Below are positions 37,633 through 47,132 of a DNA stretch of 64,000 bases, one piece after another. The position numbers were made by a program, and so were the translations under genes. Below the pieces are notes generated by a model. That model had not been told where the DNA came from. It made no database searches and saw only the letters and a program-made list of their open reading frames with translations. The DNA is from Acidicapsa dinghuensis (GTDB taxonomy: Bacteria > Acidobacteriota > Terriglobia > Terriglobales > Acidobacteriaceae), in contig NZ_JAGSYH010000002.1 of assembly GCF_025685685.1 (NCBI RefSeq), positions 296,768-360,767 of the forward strand, given 5' to 3'. Each line of letters begins with the position of its first letter. Within the stretch, counting starts at the first letter, position 1.

Positions 37633-39906
37633 TCATTTCCCCGTCTCGTCCGTAACCGGCATGAGATAGGTCTCAAACTGCTGCAAGATCCGGTTGAAGA
37701 GAAATGGCCGCACCTCTGTACCTGCAATGCTGTGCGTCTTGCGCGGAAATATCTGCAGATCGTATGGCTTGTTATTCAAAATGAGCTGCTGCACATACTG
37801 CACCATGTTCTGCATGTGCACATTGTCATCTCCTGTACCATGCACAAGAAGCAGATGACCATGCAGGTTCGTTGCTGAATTCACAACGGAGAAATCCTTG
37901 TAGCCATCGGGAAAATCTCCGGGCTCGCTCATGTAGCGTTCCGTATAAATTGAATCGTAGTTCTTCCAATCGGTCACAGGAGCAACCGAGACACCAGCAC
38001 GGAAACGATCCGAATGTGACATGGCATACAGAGTGAAAGTCCCACCCCAGCTCCAACCCCACCATCCCTGTCGCTTAGGATCTAGTTGCGGATATTTCGC
38101 GAGCGCAGCATCGGCTACGGTCAATTGATCCTGTAGCTGAATTGGACCGAAGTTGTGATAAGCAAACTGCGCAAAGTCACGGCCGCGTCGTCCCGTTCCA
38201 CGATTGTCTGTATGTAGAACCGCAAAACCATGCTGAGCCAATAACTCGTCGAAAAGAAACCCGTCACCGCCAAAATGATTCGACACCGTCATCGGGCCCG
38301 GACCACCGTACGGATTCAATATGAGCGGCACACTATGCTGCTCCGACTTCCCTTCCGGCAGCAATATCGTGGCATACAGACTTATGCCATCCGATGTCTT
38401 TACTTCGAACTGCTCGGGCGCTCTTAGGCGATAGAGCTCATAGGCCCGCGTAGACCAGAAAAGATTGCATGCCCCCCCGACGCGGCATAGGCTCACTGAT
38501 TCCGGCGTCATGCGATTACTGAACCGATCTACAAAGAAATTGCCGCGCGGCGGAAAACTCCCTTGATGTGTTCCTGAAGCAGTAGTGACCTCTGTCTTCT
38601 CGCCGTCAAAAGTCACCATCCATATCTGCTGATCCAGTGGGGCGCCTTCATTGGACGTATACACAACTGTCTTGCTGGTATGATCAACTCTCAGCACCTC
38701 ATCTACATCAAAATCTCCCTTGGTGAGCTGACGCACCATCGTTGCCTGTCCATCGAGAGGATTATTTGCTTTGTAGCCATATAGATAGAGATGCTCATGC
38801 CCATCCTGCCAGCTCGACAAAACAATCGCACCATCCGCAATCGATATATCGTATTTCTCATCGAAGAACTTGTCATCTTGCTGCGCCAGCATCAATTTCG
38901 CATTTCCATTTGAAACGTCAGCGAAGTAAATATTGCGATGTTTGTGATTCCGGGTCAGCGTCTCGATCCATACATATTTACGATCGATCCAGCCAAAGCG
39001 TGGAATATAGTCGTCGCCGGGCTTGAATTGATCGGCCGGCAACTTTATCCAAACCACCTTACCTCCCATCGGTCCTACGACTCCAACTCGCACCGCTGGG
39101 TTTGGATCTCCCGGCTGTGGATACCGCTGCATATCGACCGTTGTATGTTGTGGAATCCAATCGGTTAGCGGGTATTGGGGAACATTGCTTTCGTCCATCT
39201 GCAGAAATGCGAGATGCGCAGAGTCAGGCGCCCAGAAATAATTACTCCGCACATCAAGCTCTTCTTCATAGACCCAATCCACTTTCCCGTTTAAAACTGC
39301 CGCATTTGCGGTCGTCGCAACAGCATTCGTAGGCGAGCCAGGCTCACGCAGACGAATCACCGACAGTCCATGCTCTGTGCCGTTGTCATTGATAAAAGAA
39401 ACAAATCGCCCGTCTGGAGAGAACTTCGGATCATCTCCAGAACCCGCACCACTTGATCCGACATTTAGTCCCGTTCCCGTCTTCAGGTCGTAAAGCCAGT
39501 AGCTCCCGTTCGCATCGAACAGTAGACGCGCAGAGTCAGGCGACCAAAGATAGCTCGCCATCCCATAACGCTGACGGTGATCCCTGTCTTTTTCACTCGC
39601 CGCTGTTGTAGAAAGCGAAGTGAGCTTGCTTCGGCTCACCATGACATGAGACTTGGCTGTTCCTGGATCGAGATCGATCAGTTCTCCGCCATCGAGATAC
39701 GTCAGATGTTCTCCGTTGGGCGACCACGTCAATCCCTGCGGAGGCCGGCCTCCGATCGTACCGTGCGCATAGATATCCTCGACTGTAAGCGTCTTTGCAG
39801 GGGATACCTGTTGCGCATAGCTAGGCTGAATACAGGCAATTCCAAAAGAAAAAGCGCCAGTCAGCACGGCGCAGGAAATTCCAAGACGAATGGTGGTGGA
39901 GATCAA
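37633..39906 (-). CDS. Secreted dipeptidyl peptidase IV-like S9 peptidase
   Basis: About 757 residues. After a signal peptide (ending PSYAQQ), a beta-propeller of the DPP-IV type runs to about residue 500 and includes WVYEEELDVRSNYFWAPDS, whose EE pair binds the substrate N-terminus. The C-terminal peptidase domain has Ser in GWSWGG, Asp in GTGDDNV and His in RKTHSI. It removes dipeptides from peptide N-termini, often after proline. TTG 39906 is chosen since GAGGGGG stands seven bases before it; a longer frame to 40011 exists. Confidence 0.85.
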   Translation of the reverse strand: MISTTIRLGISCAVLTGAFSFGIACIQPSYAQQVSPAKTLTVEDIYAHGTIGGRPPQGLTWSPNGEHLTYLDGGELIDLDPGTAKSHVMVSRSKLTSLSTTAASEKDRDHRQRYGMASYLWSPDSARLLFDANGSYWLYDLKTGTGLNVGSSGAGSGDDPKFSPDGRFVSFINDNGTEHGLSVIRLREPGSPTNAVATTANAAVLNGKVDWVYEEELDVRSNYFWAPDSAHLAFLQMDESNVPQYPLTDWIPQHTTVDMQRYPQPGDPNPAVRVGVVGPMGGKVVWIKLPADQFKPGDDYIPRFGWIDRKYVWIETLTRNHKHRNIYFADVSNGNAKLMLAQQDDKFFDEKYDISIADGAIVLSSWQDGHEHLYLYGYKANNPLDGQATMVRQLTKGDFDVDEVLRVDHTSKTVVYTSNEGAPLDQQIWMVTFDGEKTEVTTASGTHQGSFPPRGNFFVDRFSNRMTPESVSLCRVGGACNLFWSTRAYELYRLRAPEQFEVKTSDGISLYATILLPEGKSEQHSVPLILNPYGGPGPMTVSNHFGGDGFLFDELLAQHGFAVLHTDNRGTGRRGRDFAQFAYHNFGPIQLQDQLTVADAALAKYPQLDPKRQGWWGWSWGGTFTLYAMSHSDRFRAGVSVAPVTDWKNYDSIYTERYMSEPGDFPDGYKDFSVVNSATNLHGHLLLVHGTGDDNVHMQNMVQYVQQLILNNKPYDLQIFPRKTHSIAGTEVRPFLFNRILQQFETYLMPVTDETGK

Positions 39907-40027
39907 TGCGTTGCCCCCTCGCGAAAGATAAAACAGCGCACACTGGTCCGAAATTAAAGCTACGTCTGTGCAGTGTGTACGAGGGAAGTGTAACGCAGCA
40001 GACCGGCCCATCCGCCAAAGCTAGAAG

Positions 40028-40258
40028 TTAGTGGCCACCCGCACCCCGGCCGCCCTTGGCCTTGGTCATGAAGAAGATGATCGGAACCGTCAGGCTCATG
40101 ACGAAGGGGTACCAGCATCTCCATCAATGTCGCCAGCATTACCGTCAGGCAATTGCTGCTGGTTGGCCCCCTGGTTTCCAGACAGCGCCAGGCATGACGT
40201 GCTTGACATCTGCGTGGGCGATCGGTCGGTTTGCGTGATCGCCTGAGAGGCAGCACTC
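40028..40258 (-). pseudogene. Possible remnant of a small membrane protein
   Basis: Minus-strand frames here read MLATLMEMLVP and, one base out of phase, VMSLTVPIIFFMTKAKGG up to a stop at 40029. Deleting one C of the CCCC run near 40108 would join them into one hydrophobic stretch with a basic Gly-rich tail. This may be a decayed or sequencing-shifted small membrane gene. The family is unknown and the call is weak. The rest of 39907-40406 holds no other gene. Confidence 0.25.
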
Positions 40259-40412
40259 ATGTGAGAAAGGATTTAGAAGCTGGTTCAAAGGTCGGAAGAT
40301 GCCACGAATCTCTCCCGGCATTAACTAACTGAAACAATACGTCGATACGTATCAAAGTTGGGTTGTGGTGCTATAGTGGCCCAATCGAGATCAATCTTTC
40401 CGGCGGTTGATT

Positions 40413-41384
40413 ATGATCGTGTCTTCTCGGACTCAACCTACCAAGCCAGCCACTTCGGCATTCTGGACAGCTCTGTCCATCCTAGCGATGATCGCCGTGC
40501 CCGCCGGACTGACATTGCATTGCGTCCGAATTGCACCTTCGGTAGAAACCTCAATCGCAAACCCGTCCCCCTACGGATATACCGTCAGCCTTCTTTTGTT
40601 CATCGTCCCGATCACCGCCATTGCGCTGTGGTTTCTGCCACGTGAAGGAGTGAAAATATCGCAGAAGGCCTTCAACTGGACGATCGGACTTTTGTTTCCG
40701 ATCGGCGCAGCTCTTGATTTTTTCTTTGCCCGGCGTTTTTTCACCTATTCGAATCCCGCCGCCACACTGGGATGGACGGCTCCTGCACTTGGCGGTGGCG
40801 TCCCGGCAGAAGAGTACGTTTTTTACTTCACCGGATTCGTCGCTGTCTTACTGATTTATATCTGGCTCGATGAATATTGGCTCAAGGCCTACTCCGTCTC
40901 CGTCGATTCCAGCACCCGCACAGACTTCAAAAAGCTTCTGCGCTTTCATCCCTTGTCCTTAATCCTCGCTATCGTCCTTGCTGCTGCTGCCGTCATCTTT
41001 CGCCTCGCTTTTGTAAAATCGCCCGGATTTCCTGAATACTTCCTGTTCCTAATCGCCGGAGCGCTAGGCCCGTCGGCTGCGCTATTACCCTCTGCGATGC
41101 CCGTGATTAACTGGCGAGCCTTCAGCATTACCTCACTCGTCATTCTGCTGATCAGCTTGTTGTGGGAAGCAACTCTTGGCGTGCCATATCACTGGTGGGG
41201 ATTTCAGGATGCTCAGATGGTCGGCATCTACATCGCTGCCTGGAGCAATCTTCCCATCGAAGAAATCTTTGTTTGGATATCCGTTACTTTTGCCACAGTT
41301 ATCGTGTATGAAATCGTCCGGCGATGGAAATCATCAGGAAAACGTGCAAGCCATGCTTTCTTTGGATCTCCGTCTGCGCAATAA
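40413..41384 (+). CDS. Membrane protein with lycopene-cyclase-like domains
   Basis: A 323-residue membrane protein with about eight hydrophobic segments in two similar halves. Each half has a PxEE motif at the start of a helix: GVPAEEYVFYFTGF and NLPIEEIFVWISV. This is the mark of the CrtYc/CrtYd-type lycopene cyclase domain, which turns lycopene ends to beta rings. No other carotenoid genes lie near, so the substrate remains open. The ATG at 40413 has no strong ribosome site; TTG 40407 is an alternative. Confidence 0.72.
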   Translation: MIVSSRTQPTKPATSAFWTALSILAMIAVPAGLTLHCVRIAPSVETSIANPSPYGYTVSLLLFIVPITAIALWFLPREGVKISQKAFNWTIGLLFPIGAALDFFFARRFFTYSNPAATLGWTAPALGGGVPAEEYVFYFTGFVAVLLIYIWLDEYWLKAYSVSVDSSTRTDFKKLLRFHPLSLILAIVLAAAAVIFRLAFVKSPGFPEYFLFLIAGALGPSAALLPSAMPVINWRAFSITSLVILLISLLWEATLGVPYHWWGFQDAQMVGIYIAAWSNLPIEEIFVWISVTFATVIVYEIVRRWKSSGKRASHAFFGSPSAQ

Positions 41385-41427
41385 GTGAGTAAGCCCCCAG
41401 CACAGGTGGCTTTACACTGAGGACGGC

Positions 41428-42231
41428 ATGAGTGCGGCAATCGAATTCCGCGATATAAGCTACATCACCAAGCAGAATCGCGCCCTGCTGAGCAACATCT
41501 CGCTATCCATTGAAGAAGGCTCGGTCACGGCCATTCTTGGCCGAAGCGGATCGGGCAAAACAACACTCCTCCGCACTGTCAATCGCATGATCGAGCCGAC
41601 ATCCGGAGAGGTGCGAGTAAGCAACCAAAGTGTTCAGTCGGTCGATATCATCGCACTGCGCCGCAGCATAGGCTACGTCATACAGGAAACGGGACTCTTT
41701 CCGCATTTCACTGTTGAGCGTAATGCAGGCACAGTGCTCGAATCTTCTGGGATTCCAAAAACAGAGCGAATTCGACGCAGTCACGAACTGCTCAATGCCG
41801 TCGGACTCGATTCGAATCAATTTGCGGCGCGATATCCGCACCAATTATCCGGCGGCCAAAGGCAACGTGTTGGCATTGCCCGTGCTCTCGCCGCCAAACC
41901 CTCGACATTGCTGATGGATGAGCCATTCGGAGCACTGGACCCCTTAACTCGCATTGAGATGCAGGATATGCTTTTGCAACTCCTCAAGTCTCGTGCAGCC
42001 CAGACACGCACGACTGTCCTGATGGTTACGCATGATCTTGACGAGGCCCTCTATCTAGCCGACCGAATCGTTTTAATGGATACCGGCAATCTGGTAGCTG
42101 ATCTGACTCCGGCAGAGTTCCTGCAGTCGCAACAACAAAACGTTGCTGACTATGTGCGTGCATTTCATCGCGGTGAGCGCAACCGTGCTGCAAGCCGAGG
42201 TCAAATTCGCACCAGGGAGGACCGAGCATGA
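41428..42231 (+). CDS. Osmoprotectant ABC transporter ATPase
   Basis: A 267-residue ABC ATPase of the OpuCA/ProV-like class. Walker A is GRSGSGKT, the signature is LSGGQRQRVGIARAL, Walker B is LLMDEPFGALDP, and the H-loop is VTHDLDEAL. It lacks the C-terminal CBS domains of OpuCA, as in YehX. First gene of a three-gene operon with ATGA overlaps; TGAGGA precedes the ATG. It drives import of betaine, choline or similar solutes. Confidence 0.9.
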   Translation: MSAAIEFRDISYITKQNRALLSNISLSIEEGSVTAILGRSGSGKTTLLRTVNRMIEPTSGEVRVSNQSVQSVDIIALRRSIGYVIQETGLFPHFTVERNAGTVLESSGIPKTERIRRSHELLNAVGLDSNQFAARYPHQLSGGQRQRVGIARALAAKPSTLLMDEPFGALDPLTRIEMQDMLLQLLKSRAAQTRTTVLMVTHDLDEALYLADRIVLMDTGNLVADLTPAEFLQSQQQNVADYVRAFHRGERNRAASRGQIRTREDRA

Positions 42232-42860
42232 ATCAATTCCTCTCTCAATACGGAGGACAGATCGCCGAGCTGACCTTCGAACATCTCTGGCTCACTGCAG
42301 CAGCCATGCTGCTCGCATCTGTGATCGCGATCCCCACAGGCATCTGGCTGACGCGCGCCACGCGATGGGCCAATCCGATAATCACCATCGCGAATATTCT
42401 TCAGACCATCCCCTCGCTCGCCATGTTCGGGTTTCTACTCCCCCTCCCCTGGCTTGGCGAACGTGCCGCCCGCATCGCCATCGCAGCACTTACCGCATAC
42501 GCACTGCTTCCGATACTCCGCAATACATACACCGGTATCCGAAGCATCGATCCCGCGATTCTTGAAGTTGCCCGCGCTCTCGGGCTAACAGGGACGCAGA
42601 GACTTTTCAAAGTTGAGCTGCCACTGGCAGCGTCTTTCATCCTCGCAGGGCTTCGCACGGCAACAGTAACCTGTGTCGGCATTGCAACCATCGCCGCAGC
42701 TGTGGGTGCCGGCGGGCTCGGCGAGTTGATCTTTCGCGGCGTGGCTTCGGTCGATAACCGCCTCGTGCTGGCAGGTGCAATTCCAGCAGCGCTCCTGGCG
42801 CTGGCAGCCGACGCTGTCCTTGGTTTGTTTGAGCGAAAATTGCGGACGCCTGCACAATGA
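42228..42860 (+). CDS. Osmoprotectant ABC transporter permease
   Basis: A 210-residue permease with five or six membrane helices of the OpuCB/YehY kind. The EAA-type loop that docks on the ATPase reads ILEVARALGLTGTQRLFKVELP, and CVGIATIAAAVGAGGLGELI is the family's conserved helix. It overlaps both neighbours by four bases. It forms the channel of the transporter with the ATPase before it and the binding protein behind it. Confidence 0.92.
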   Translation: MNQFLSQYGGQIAELTFEHLWLTAAAMLLASVIAIPTGIWLTRATRWANPIITIANILQTIPSLAMFGFLLPLPWLGERAARIAIAALTAYALLPILRNTYTGIRSIDPAILEVARALGLTGTQRLFKVELPLAASFILAGLRTATVTCVGIATIAAAVGAGGLGELIFRGVASVDNRLVLAGAIPAALLALAADAVLGLFERKLRTPAQ

Positions 42861-43735
42861 GACTCTTAGCATCCATCTCAGCATCGCTTTGTCTTTTGTT
42901 GACCTCCTGCGCGCCGCCACGGCCTTCGCATCCCGTTATTGGCGCGAAGAACTTCACAGAGCAGGTAGTCCTTGGAGAGTTGCTTGCACAGGAAATCGAG
43001 GCAAAGTCTGGCCTCAAGGTGGAGCGTCGTTTCTATCTGGCCGGCAGCTATATCTGCCAGCAGGCGCTCGTCTCCGGACGTATTGACGCGTATGTAGAGT
43101 ATGCCGGCACAGCGCTGACTGCGATCCTCAAGCAGCCCTTGAATCATGACCCGGACCAAGTCTACAACACGATAAAACAGCTCTATAACTCTCGATACCA
43201 AATCAATGCCGGACCACCGCTGGGATTTGAGAATACCTTCGCGATGGTCATTCGTGGCGACGACGCACGCCGCCTTCACTTGCAAACGCTGAGCCAAGCT
43301 GCCACATATACACCACAATGGCGGCTTGGCGTTGGGTATGAATTCGAGCAACGCCCTGACGGCTTAGCAGGGCTAACCAAAGTCTACGGACTGAAGTTCG
43401 CAGCTCCACCACGCACCATGGATCTTGGGCTTCTCTATCGCGCGCTGCAGCAACATCAGGTTGATATGATAGCCGCCAACTCCACCGATGGCCCTATACA
43501 GGCTCTCGGGCTTGTCGCTCTTCAAGACGACCGGCATTACTTTCCGCCGTATCAAGCCTTTCCACTTGTTCGCGAAGATGCGTTGCAGCGATGGCCTCAG
43601 ATTGGCGTGGCGCTTCAAGCGCTGGCTGGCAAAATCACTGCATCCGATATGCAGAGCATGAACGAAGCGGTCGATGGACAGCACCGCGATCCGGCAGATG
43701 TCGTTCGCCAGTTCAGAATGAGTCACGATCTCTAA
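42857..43735 (+). CDS. Osmoprotectant-binding lipoprotein (OpuCC-like)
   Basis: A 292-residue substrate-binding protein of the QAT (quaternary amine) family. The signal peptide ends in the lipobox LLTSC, so it is anchored to a membrane by a lipid. Conserved parts are VIGAKNFTEQVVLGELLAQ, DAYVEYAGTALTAIL and ANSTDGPIQALGL. Binding of glycine betaine or choline by aromatic residues is usual. Last gene of the three-gene transporter operon. Confidence 0.92.
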   Translation: MRLLASISASLCLLLTSCAPPRPSHPVIGAKNFTEQVVLGELLAQEIEAKSGLKVERRFYLAGSYICQQALVSGRIDAYVEYAGTALTAILKQPLNHDPDQVYNTIKQLYNSRYQINAGPPLGFENTFAMVIRGDDARRLHLQTLSQAATYTPQWRLGVGYEFEQRPDGLAGLTKVYGLKFAAPPRTMDLGLLYRALQQHQVDMIAANSTDGPIQALGLVALQDDRHYFPPYQAFPLVREDALQRWPQIGVALQALAGKITASDMQSMNEAVDGQHRDPADVVRQFRMSHDL

Positions 43736-43804
43736 CGCTCAACTCAGCCTCAGCTCATACGTTGGATGCGATGCACGGGCACTTTTGTTACACTTTGTCC
43801 ACTC

Positions 43805-44614
43805 ATGGAGAAGCTCTCGGAAGAAACTCAATTTCTCGTCCGGTTACAGGCAATCGAACTGGAACGTATTCGATTGACAGCCGCCCTCAAGAAACTTCCT
43901 TCAGACATTGCGCATGCAGAGAAGCTGCTGAGTGATGGGCGCAAGCGCCTTACCGAACTGGATGCACTGCTCAAACGTGAAGAGTTATCTCGTGCCAACT
44001 ACGAGCTTGAGATTGCCGGCCATAGGATCAAGGCCGCGCGTTTTCGTGGGCAGCTCGATACAGCCACAAACACCACCCAGGCGACGGCCCTGGAGCACGA
44101 GATTGGCTTTGCCGAAAAAGAGATTGGCAGACTTGAAGATGAAGAGCTTGTCAGCATGGAAGCCTCTGAGCGCATGGATCAGGAGCGTGCCGATGCCGTC
44201 ACGCTGGAAGGCAAGCTGACCGAAACGCTTGGCCTGATTCGTGCACGTGTCGGCGAACAGGAGCTCGAATTCCGTGAAGAGATTGCGTCGCTTACCGCCG
44301 AGCGCGAAGTTTTGCGTCCAAAGATTACCTCTGACCTACTCGCCCAATTTGATCGGACAGCTTCCACTAAGGGCACAGGCATCGCTCGCGCCGAAGGCCA
44401 GCAATGCTCCGGCTGCCGCATGGGCATCCGCCCGCAGGTCTGGAATCAGCTCCGGGACGGCACCATATTGCCCTGCGAAACTTGCAGGCGAATCCTCTAC
44501 TATGATCCAGCTATGGAACCGTCCGCTCCCGCCAAATCTCCTCAAAGCGTAAAGCCCGGCGCAACCGCCGGCGAATTGGGTGGCAGCAGCATTCAGCGCC
44601 GTACAGGAGTCTAA
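43805..44614 (+). CDS. Coiled-coil protein with C4 zinc ribbon
   Basis: A 269-residue protein of the CT398/DUF164 kind: a long coiled coil (about residues 1-190, many Glu, Leu, Arg heptads) followed by a zinc ribbon CSGCRMG...CETCRRILYY (about 205-240) and a disordered Pro/Ser/Gly-rich tail. The family is widespread and thought to bind nucleic acid or regulators; its role is not established. ATG 43805 has no strong ribosome site. The 5'-nucleotidase gene follows six bases later, so both may be one unit. Confidence 0.85.
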   Translation: MEKLSEETQFLVRLQAIELERIRLTAALKKLPSDIAHAEKLLSDGRKRLTELDALLKREELSRANYELEIAGHRIKAARFRGQLDTATNTTQATALEHEIGFAEKEIGRLEDEELVSMEASERMDQERADAVTLEGKLTETLGLIRARVGEQELEFREEIASLTAEREVLRPKITSDLLAQFDRTASTKGTGIARAEGQQCSGCRMGIRPQVWNQLRDGTILPCETCRRILYYDPAMEPSAPAKSPQSVKPGATAGELGGSSIQRRTGV

Positions 44615-44620
44615 GTAACC

Positions 44621-45151
44621 TTGAAACGAATCTGCGTCGACATGGACGAAGTCATGGCGGATACGCTCAGTGAGCATCTTCGCCGCTACAACGCTTTCTA
44701 CGACGAGGAAATCGCAGCCACCGATCTGAGTGGAAAAGCACTCTGGGATGTCGTCTCCGTTGATCGGCAGGAAACACTCCGGCAAATTCTCCACGCTGAG
44801 GATTTCTTCGAAGACCTTCCCGTCATGCCCGGCTCGCAATCGGTTCTTCGTGAGCTATCGCAACGATTTGAAATATTCGTCGCCACCCAGGCAATGTCCG
44901 TGCCAACCTCCTTCGGAGCGAAATATCGCTGGCTTCTCCGTCACTTCCCTTTTCTGCCACCCACTCATTTCGTCTTCTGCGGAGACAAAAGCATCCTCAA
45001 GGCAGATTTTCTGATCGACGACATGCCGCGCAATCTCATGCGTTTCTCGGGCACGGGGGTGCTTTATTCCGCTCCACACAACATGCACGCGCAGGGATTT
45101 GACCGTGTCATCAGCTGGGTCGAGGTACTGACCTACTTCGCCCATCACTAA
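44621..45151 (+). CDS. 5'(3')-deoxyribonucleotidase-like (NT5C type)
   Basis: A 176-residue HAD-superfamily protein. It begins with the DxDxxxAD phosphatase motif (VDMDEVMAD); later parts are FVATQAMS, FCGDKSILKADFLIDDMP with the metal-binding Asp pair. These are features of the NT5C/YorS group, which removes phosphate from deoxynucleoside monophosphates. The start is TTG 44621, needed to include the first motif, with AGGAG about 12 bases upstream. Confidence 0.85.
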   Translation: MKRICVDMDEVMADTLSEHLRRYNAFYDEEIAATDLSGKALWDVVSVDRQETLRQILHAEDFFEDLPVMPGSQSVLRELSQRFEIFVATQAMSVPTSFGAKYRWLLRHFPFLPPTHFVFCGDKSILKADFLIDDMPRNLMRFSGTGVLYSAPHNMHAQGFDRVISWVEVLTYFAHH

Positions 45152-45196
45152 TCGAAGCTAAAAGGCAACCGATACAACATCTCGCAAAGACGCCGT

Positions 45197-45994
45197 TCAG
45201 CGGTTCATGCTGGCTCCAGGCTTTGACGGCAAAGACTGAGTCGTACCGTTTTGTATCGCGCTATTCTGCCCGCCCGCCGCCCGAACAGGGGTACCGGGCA
45301 GATTTCGCCCCGGAATTGCTGTTCCAAGAGGGCGGAGCTGCATCGCGGGTTGCGGCGCAGGCGGCTGATGCATCGTAACAATGAGCGCCCCTGCTGGAGA
45401 CTTGCCAAAACAAAAATAAGAGTGCGGCGTGCTCGCGTCAAAATATACCGAATCCGATGGCTCCAGCGTAGTCACCTGATCTCCATGACGAATCTCCAGT
45501 TCGCCGTAGAGAATGTAAAGAAATTCGTAGCCAGGGTGCACATGCGGCCGCACCTCTTGATTCTTCGTATGCGGCACAAACTCGGCAAAATAGGGGTCCA
45601 TGAGACGGTCAGGAACCATATAGCCGAGGCTTTCAAAAAAATATGTTGGATCGTCCACACCCGTCTGTGGCAGACGCACGCGATCTTTTCTGCGATGTAC
45701 TCGAAACAACGACTGTGGTTCCGACTCAAAAAAATAAGAGAGATCCTTCGAAAACACCATCGCTACCCGCGCCAGATTTCGCAATGTCGGAACGACTCGG
45801 CCCGTTTCAAGCTGGGACAGGAAACTCGCAGAAAGGCCCGTATGACGTCCTAATTCCACCAGTCCCATCGATTTCTTGAGGCGCAGCCGTTTAATTCGCT
45901 CTCCAATGTGCTTTTCGGCAATAAATTGCTCGGCAGTCTCGGAATCAACTTGAGAAGTCATTACGGATTCTGTTCGGATTGCAGATTCATTCAT
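45197..45994 (-). CDS. XRE-family regulator with cupin domain
   Basis: A 265-residue regulator. A helix-turn-helix of the Xre/Cro type spans about residues 30-85 (LGRHTGLSASFLSQLETGRVV), and a cupin_2 domain spans about 150-225 with RPHVHPGYEFLYILYGELE as its metal or ligand site. This makeup is seen in regulators such as PuuR-like proteins that sense small metabolites. The C-terminal 45 residues are low complexity (Gly/Pro/Gln). It is divergent from the epimerase gene, with 129 bases between. Confidence 0.88.
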   Translation of the reverse strand: MNESAIRTESVMTSQVDSETAEQFIAEKHIGERIKRLRLKKSMGLVELGRHTGLSASFLSQLETGRVVPTLRNLARVAMVFSKDLSYFFESEPQSLFRVHRRKDRVRLPQTGVDDPTYFFESLGYMVPDRLMDPYFAEFVPHTKNQEVRPHVHPGYEFLYILYGELEIRHGDQVTTLEPSDSVYFDASTPHSYFCFGKSPAGALIVTMHQPPAPQPAMQLRPLGTAIPGRNLPGTPVRAAGGQNSAIQNGTTQSLPSKPGASMNR

Positions 45995-46123
45995 AGCCGT
46001 ACATTCCTATGCAGCAGTGGATGCAATAAATCCTGAAAATGTTGTTCAGATCAAAACTTTTTCCTACAGGACGGAACAGTAAATGTCAAATCCCGCATCT
46101 ACAATCGAGAAGACAAAATACCC

Positions 46124-47077
46124 ATGAATGAATTCGATGCACGTAAGATCGAGCCTTCACCATATTCACTCGAGACGCATAGCCCGATTTTGCTCAGTGG
46201 CGGATCTGGCATGCTGGGTTCTTCCATAGCCCGCGCCATCGAATCACAGGGAATCGGCCTTCTGAGATTGACGCGAAAACGAAAAACTGACGCCAACTCC
46301 ATCCAATGGTCCCCCGACAAATCTGAAATCGAAGCCCCTGAGCGCCTGAATGGCATCGGCGCGGCAATTCACTTATCCGGAGCAAACATCTCAGACCACA
46401 GGTGGACCAGCGCCTATAAACGCGAAATCTGGGAAAGCCGGGTGCGCAGCACCCACGTCCTCTCTGAAACACTGGCGCGCCTCAAGCATCCTCCCGAAGT
46501 TTTGATCGCCGCATCGGCCATCGGCTTTTACGGCAACCGCGGAGACGAAATCCTCGATGAAAACTCCCCGTCTGGACAAGGCTTTTTCCCCGACTTGTGC
46601 GCAGCATGGGAATCCGCTACGCAGCCGGCCATTGATGCTGAAATCCGCGTCGTGCACCTGCGAACCGGAATCGTCCTGGCGCGAGAAGCCGGTGCCCTGC
46701 AAAAAATGCTTCGCGTCTTTCGGCTTGGTCTTGGCGGCCCACTCGGTAATGGCCGTCAGTGGATGAGCTGGATAACCGAATCAGACCTCGTATCGGCGGT
46801 ACTCTTTCTCCTGAAAAGATCTGCTCTCTCAGGCCCAGTCAATATCGTTGCTCCCAATCCCGTCACCAATGCGGAATTCACTAAGCAATTGGCGCTTACC
46901 CTGCATCGGCCTGCGTTTATGTCAGCTCCAGCCTTGGGGTTGCGCATAGCCTTCGGACAAATGGCGGATGAGGCGCTGCTGGCAAGCGCGAGGGTGTCTC
47001 CCACAAAACTCCTTAATGCTGATTTCCATTTCCAGTTGCCGACTCTCGATCGAGCCTTAGCTACGCTGCTCCAGTAG
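46124..47077 (+). CDS. TIGR01777 family epimerase/reductase
   Basis: A 317-residue NAD(P)-binding protein of the extended SDR type. The nucleotide motif is SGGSGMLGSSIA near residue 25; HLSGANISDHRW and ASAIGFYGNRGDEILDE are hallmarks of the TIGR01777 (YfcH) group, whose reaction is unknown. The family's C-terminal DUF1731 domain is present (AFMSAPALGLRIAFGQMADE). Alone on its strand before the FnIII lipoprotein gene. Confidence 0.9.
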   Translation: MNEFDARKIEPSPYSLETHSPILLSGGSGMLGSSIARAIESQGIGLLRLTRKRKTDANSIQWSPDKSEIEAPERLNGIGAAIHLSGANISDHRWTSAYKREIWESRVRSTHVLSETLARLKHPPEVLIAASAIGFYGNRGDEILDENSPSGQGFFPDLCAAWESATQPAIDAEIRVVHLRTGIVLAREAGALQKMLRVFRLGLGGPLGNGRQWMSWITESDLVSAVLFLLKRSALSGPVNIVAPNPVTNAEFTKQLALTLHRPAFMSAPALGLRIAFGQMADEALLASARVSPTKLLNADFHFQLPTLDRALATLLQ

Positions 47078-47132
47078 CAAAAACGTCCCTCCGACAAAAG
47101 TCGGTCAGACAAAGTCCGTTAGACTGAAACGG

